A stretch of DNA of 64,000 nt from Photobacterium swingsii (lineage in GTDB: Bacteria; Pseudomonadota; Gammaproteobacteria; Enterobacterales; Vibrionaceae): contig NZ_AP024852.1 in the NCBI RefSeq assembly GCF_024346715.1, positions 2,542,001-2,606,000 of the forward strand, given 5' to 3'. The translations under genes and the position numbers were made by a program. Positions 61,179-64,000 of the stretch are shown in pieces. The notes under the pieces are model-generated. The model was not told where the DNA came from and did not search any database. It worked only from the letters and a program-made list of their open reading frames with translations. Positions within the stretch are counted from its first letter, which is position 1. Each line of letters starts with the position of its first letter.

Positions 61179-62494
61179 TTTTCAAATCCACCATTTGATA
61201 GCAATTCATACGTCACACCATGCTTAGGTTTAGTCGTCAGTCCTAATAAGCGATTAAGCGTACTGGTACGTTGCATATATGGCATTTGAATCTCAGACTG
61301 ATGCTGCGCTTTCACACGGTTAACTGTCGCAACAATAATTAATTCCCGCTTAGTTCGCTCAGTCGTCGTATTCCGAAATAGACTGCCAATAATAGGAATA
61401 TCACCGGCTCCTGGCAGCTTTGAAATACCCTCAACGTCATCAGAGCTTAATAGGCCAGCAAGAACAAAACTTTCACCGTCTTTGATCTCTATGGTTGTTT
61501 CAGCTTTACGGGTTCGAAGCGCAGGAAAAGAATCACCATGAATTTGGTATGCCTTATCTAAGCTACTAACTTCAGGGCTTAATTTTAAGCGGATACGACC
61601 ACTTTCTAAGGTTTTCGCCGCAAAAGCCAACTTGATACCGTAACTTTTATAAGCGACTGTCGTACCATTATTACTAGTCGTAACGATAGGCAACTCACCA
61701 CCAACTAGAAAGCTTGCTGACTCGCCAGAAATAACAGAAAGGTTGGGTTCAGCCAACATCTGACCAACAGACTCATCGTTTATTGCAGTTAAAATGGTTT
61801 GTAATTCGCCAAACTTGAAATCTTTAAATAAAAACTTACCTTGGTCACCCAGCATGTCGCTCCATTTAAAACCAAGCTCTTCATTTAGCTGGCGGCTTAC
61901 TTCTGCAATAGATAACTTAACGTTAATTTGATCAGCCGTGGCAATTTTCAATTTATCGACAAGGCCTTTATACTCAACACGCTTATTGAAATAAGCTTTA
62001 ACCTCACCGTCTTTATCGCCATCACCACTTGAGATATCATTACCAACAGTGACATCTTCTTCCAGCTTCAACAGCTCACCAATCAGTTTAATGACTTCTT
62101 GGTGTTGCGTTTGGTTGATTATTTCACCGCGAACGAGTACCTGCTCATCAATAGCCTCAACCTTAACGTTAAGATCTGGGTAATGCATTTTTAGCTGACG
62201 GTTCACTAAGCTCACATCACGAACAACATTAACTTTTCGATCATAAATTTTATTATTTTTTTTATCGAACACCATAATTCTAGTGTCACCGCGCTCTCGA
62301 CCAAAAACGATAAATTTATTGGCATCAAGGATTTGATAATCAGCGGTCTCTGGCGATGCAATAAAAATAGTCCCTATCTCTTGCTTTGTCGTCACGCTAG
62401 TCGCATCACCTAAAGCCACGGTTATACTTGCCGCTGATATTGAGAATGATAAGGAAACGAGTAACAAGCAGGCTATACGCATTAAAGTGTTCAT
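61175..62494 (-). CDS. rcpA: Tad secretin RcpA (CpaC)
   Basis: The 439-residue outer-membrane secretin begins with a Sec signal peptide (MNTLMRIACLLLVSLSFSIS, cleavage near SAA). A pilus-secretin N domain (TIFIASPETADYQILDANKF, RGDTRIMVFD), a BON-like domain and the C-terminal secretin domain (LAEPNLSVISGESASFLVGG, TTIEIKDGESFVLAGLL, LPGAGDIPIIGSLF) follow. The frame extends to a GTG at 62524 inside rcpC, but only the ATG at 62494 puts the signal peptide at the N terminus, so it is preferred even though its ribosome site is weak. Confidence 0.92.
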   Translation of the reverse strand: MNTLMRIACLLLVSLSFSISAASITVALGDATSVTTKQEIGTIFIASPETADYQILDANKFIVFGRERGDTRIMVFDKKNNKIYDRKVNVVRDVSLVNRQLKMHYPDLNVKVEAIDEQVLVRGEIINQTQHQEVIKLIGELLKLEEDVTVGNDISSGDGDKDGEVKAYFNKRVEYKGLVDKLKIATADQINVKLSIAEVSRQLNEELGFKWSDMLGDQGKFLFKDFKFGELQTILTAINDESVGQMLAEPNLSVISGESASFLVGGELPIVTTSNNGTTVAYKSYGIKLAFAAKTLESGRIRLKLSPEVSSLDKAYQIHGDSFPALRTRKAETTIEIKDGESFVLAGLLSSDDVEGISKLPGAGDIPIIGSLFRNTTTERTKRELIIVATVNRVKAQHQSEIQMPYMQRTSTLNRLLGLTTKPKHGVTYELLSNGGFEK

Positions 62495-62507
62495 GAAAAT
62501 TCTTAAT

Positions 62508-63302
62508 TTAACCACGTCGAGCACCTCTCATTTCAACAATACCTTGGTAACCCGGTAGGATATCTTTAGTTTGTGCATTAGGGATCTGTGAATTTGATTT
62601 TGATTTATAGATTTCTAATGCCGAAAGTCGGCGAGCTAAAGTCATCTTGCTGATAAAACGATGAGGAATTTCTAATACTAATGTAACAAATGTACTTGCA
62701 TCATCAGCACCATAATTCACCAACTCTTGACCATCATAGGTTTTACCTTGAACCGCAAGTACACGGACACGATTAAGTAATGGCTTAACATCGATATTTA
62801 CTGCCCGAGGTGATTCAACACGATCACTTGACGACATATTTTGCTGCAATGAAGTTAATGCTAGGATATCAATATAGTCACCCGCTTGAACACCTGCAGC
62901 AATAATATGTCGCTGCTCTACTGCCAGTGGAAAAGGCGTCATGCCAGCATTAATAATAGTATCAATATATTCAGGGTTATCGGGGGTAATCAGATCTTCT
63001 TGTGTTAGCATCTGCCCAGATTTAATATTGTGGCGAAAAACTGCACCTTGATTATAGGGTAAATTCAACAAGGCAAAGTCAGCATCCTCTTCCAAACGTT
63101 GTTCCGACGTTAAAAAATTCGTTGAAAAATTCTGTCCTTTAGCAATTTCTGATGTCGCCAACCAAACTTTTACTTTTTTAGCTATAGCCCCTTGTTGTTG
63201 TACAACAACAGGAGTTTCAGGTTTAAAAAGTTCTGTAAATACCCCGTATAAACCCACACCTAATGCCAGTAAAGCAAATAAGTATGTTATTCGTTGTTTC
63301 AT
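62508..63302 (-). CDS. rcpC: Flp pilus assembly protein RcpC (CpaB)
   Basis: The 264-residue protein has an N-terminal membrane anchor (residues 5-24) and a periplasmic SAF-like domain (about 45-115, WLATSEIAKGQNFSTNFLTS, FRHNIKSGQMLTQEDLI). An RcpC/CpaB C-terminal region (IAAGVQAGDYIDILALT) follows. It works with the RcpA secretin in the outer part of the machine. The SAF fold is shared with sugar- or peptidoglycan-binding proteins. It overlaps tadV by four bases (ATGA). Confidence 0.9.
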   Translation of the reverse strand: MKQRITYLFALLALGVGLYGVFTELFKPETPVVVQQQGAIAKKVKVWLATSEIAKGQNFSTNFLTSEQRLEEDADFALLNLPYNQGAVFRHNIKSGQMLTQEDLITPDNPEYIDTIINAGMTPFPLAVEQRHIIAAGVQAGDYIDILALTSLQQNMSSSDRVESPRAVNIDVKPLLNRVRVLAVQGKTYDGQELVNYGADDASTFVTLVLEIPHRFISKMTLARRLSALEIYKSKSNSQIPNAQTKDILPGYQGIVEMRGARRG

Positions 63303-63760
63303 AAACCAGCCTTCCCAAATACTAAGCAGCCAATATTAAAGACACTTACACTGGCTATTGCAATTCCATATGGCACACCGCGATCTTTGAGTTCATCATA
63401 CCCTGCCGTGATATATGCCCACCCAAGTTGTATAACGACAACGACACCACCAACTAATAAAAACTCAATTAAATTTGTTAACGCCAGAGGAAAACTGAAG
63501 CAAAGTGAGTACCCCATCAATAACTTAATATCACCGGCACCAAAAATTTTAAATCTAAATAAACCTAAACCGATAACAAATGTAACTAAAGAAACAAGCA
63601 AACCTTGCCATATTGGGAATATATCCAATAGCAAAGCTAATGCTAAACAAACAGAAAAATTAAGTAACACCCAAGCATTACTAATTTTACGCTCTTTCAC
63701 ATCAGAAATAATAATATTGACCGCAATTGCGGCCAATATTGAAAGCAATAATAACATCAC
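63299..63760 (-). CDS. tadV: Flp prepilin peptidase TadV (CpaA)
   Basis: The 153-residue integral membrane aspartic protease of the A24 family has about five segments. The two catalytic aspartates lie in ISDVKERKI (near residue 19) and in GAGDIKLL (near residue 76). It cleaves the Flp prepilin after Gly. It lacks the cytoplasmic methylase domain of full-length PilD, as usual for TadV. It starts five bases after flp. Confidence 0.93.
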   Translation of the reverse strand: MMLLLLSILAAIAVNIIISDVKERKISNAWVLLNFSVCLALALLLDIFPIWQGLLVSLVTFVIGLGLFRFKIFGAGDIKLLMGYSLCFSFPLALTNLIEFLLVGGVVVVIQLGWAYITAGYDELKDRGVPYGIAIASVSVFNIGCLVFGKAGL

Positions 63761-63765
63761 CGTTA

Positions 63766-63966
63766 TTAGCTACCAGCGCCACTGATTTTACCAGCAATTG
63801 ATGTGAATGCACTTTTTAATGAACCAAGAAAACCTTTTTCTGCACCATCAGCTGAACTACCCATGATAGCAGTTAGGCCAACTGCCATTGCAACACCTAG
63901 CATTGCGTATTCAATCGCAGTAATACCTTCTTCATTTTTCCAAAAATCTGTCATTAACTTCTTCAT
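63766..63966 (-). CDS. flp: Flp-family type IVb pilin
   Basis: The 66-residue prepilin has a short leader, MKKLMTDFWKNEEG, cleaved after Gly, then ITAIEYAMLGVAMAVGLTAI with the Flp motif (Glu-Tyr at +5/+6). A short Ala/Ser-rich tail follows. The frame extends to a GTG at 63993, but the ATG at 63966 has GGAG six bases upstream and gives a normal leader. It is the first gene of the operon in view; its promoter lies at or beyond the window end. Confidence 0.92.
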   Translation of the reverse strand: MKKLMTDFWKNEEGITAIEYAMLGVAMAVGLTAIMGSSADGAEKGFLGSLKSAFTSIAGKISGAGS

Positions 63967-64000
63967 TTTCCACTCCATTTTTATTGTCTGCACTTGATAA

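Noticed and set aside
1..64000. tRNA, rRNA genes, CRISPR arrays and prophage
   Set aside because: None was seen on reading either strand. A tRNA or Rfam scan could still reveal a small RNA that I missed.

Overview
The window looks like a chromosomal segment of a marine gammaproteobacterium of the Vibrionaceae, most likely Photobacterium or a close relative. The reasons are a FabV-type enoyl-ACP reductase, a VC1899-like CARF protein, a LapA-type giant adhesin, a vibrio-style tad pilus operon, an OmpU-like porin and ordinary Vibrionaceae housekeeping genes. This is judged from recognised protein families, not from a database search.

Layout. Positions 1-410 are the end of an IS3-family element, cut by the window edge. 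Next come a LysR regulator and a 9.1 kb gene (1543-10668, minus) for a giant type I-secreted adhesin with an N-terminal retention module, many Ig/cadherin-like repeats and C-terminal RTX repeats. A LysE-type exporter (11008) precedes a complete trehalose unit, treR-treB-treC (minus, 11768-16212), with two identical TreR-type operators in front of treB. At 16689-17855 is a standalone CARF + winged-helix + PD-(D/E)XK nuclease of the DUF1887/VC1899 type, with no CRISPR or cas gene in view. A coiled-coil lipoprotein, NfsA-like nitroreductase, Fe-type alcohol dehydrogenase, porin, glutaredoxin GrxA and YbjL-type transporter follow.

From 25.4 to 34.6 kb lie a PhoPQ-like two-component pair, fabV, a chemoreceptor, fadE and its PsrA-like regulator. 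From 35 to 45.3 kb two paralogous signalling loci flank a DASS anion transporter, a MATE pump, a CBS protein and a DUF945 protein. Each locus pairs a soluble cNMP-binding histidine kinase with a downstream stand-alone receiver; the second kinase also carries an N-terminal receiver. Downstream are ldhA, a small outer-membrane barrel, yciB, yciA, a YciI protein, an AspS-type pilotin, an rRNA-type methyltransferase with a small basic gene before it, an RluA-family synthase, an NSS transporter and cardiolipin synthase.

The end (54750-63966, minus) is a tightly overlapping tad operon: flp, tadV, rcpC, rcpA, a CpaD/RcpB-like gene, tadZ, tadA, tadB, tadC, tadD and an OmpA-family gene. No tadE/F/G is seen. 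Adhesin and Tad pili together point to a surface-attaching lifestyle; trehalose uptake, fatty-acid turnover (fadE/psrA, fabV) and fermentative lactate formation (ldhA) give the metabolic background.

The items most worth attention are the orphan CARF nuclease with a nested palindrome upstream, the duplicated cNMP-kinase/receiver systems with altered key residues, and the retention-module adhesin with a probable LapG-type cleavage site.
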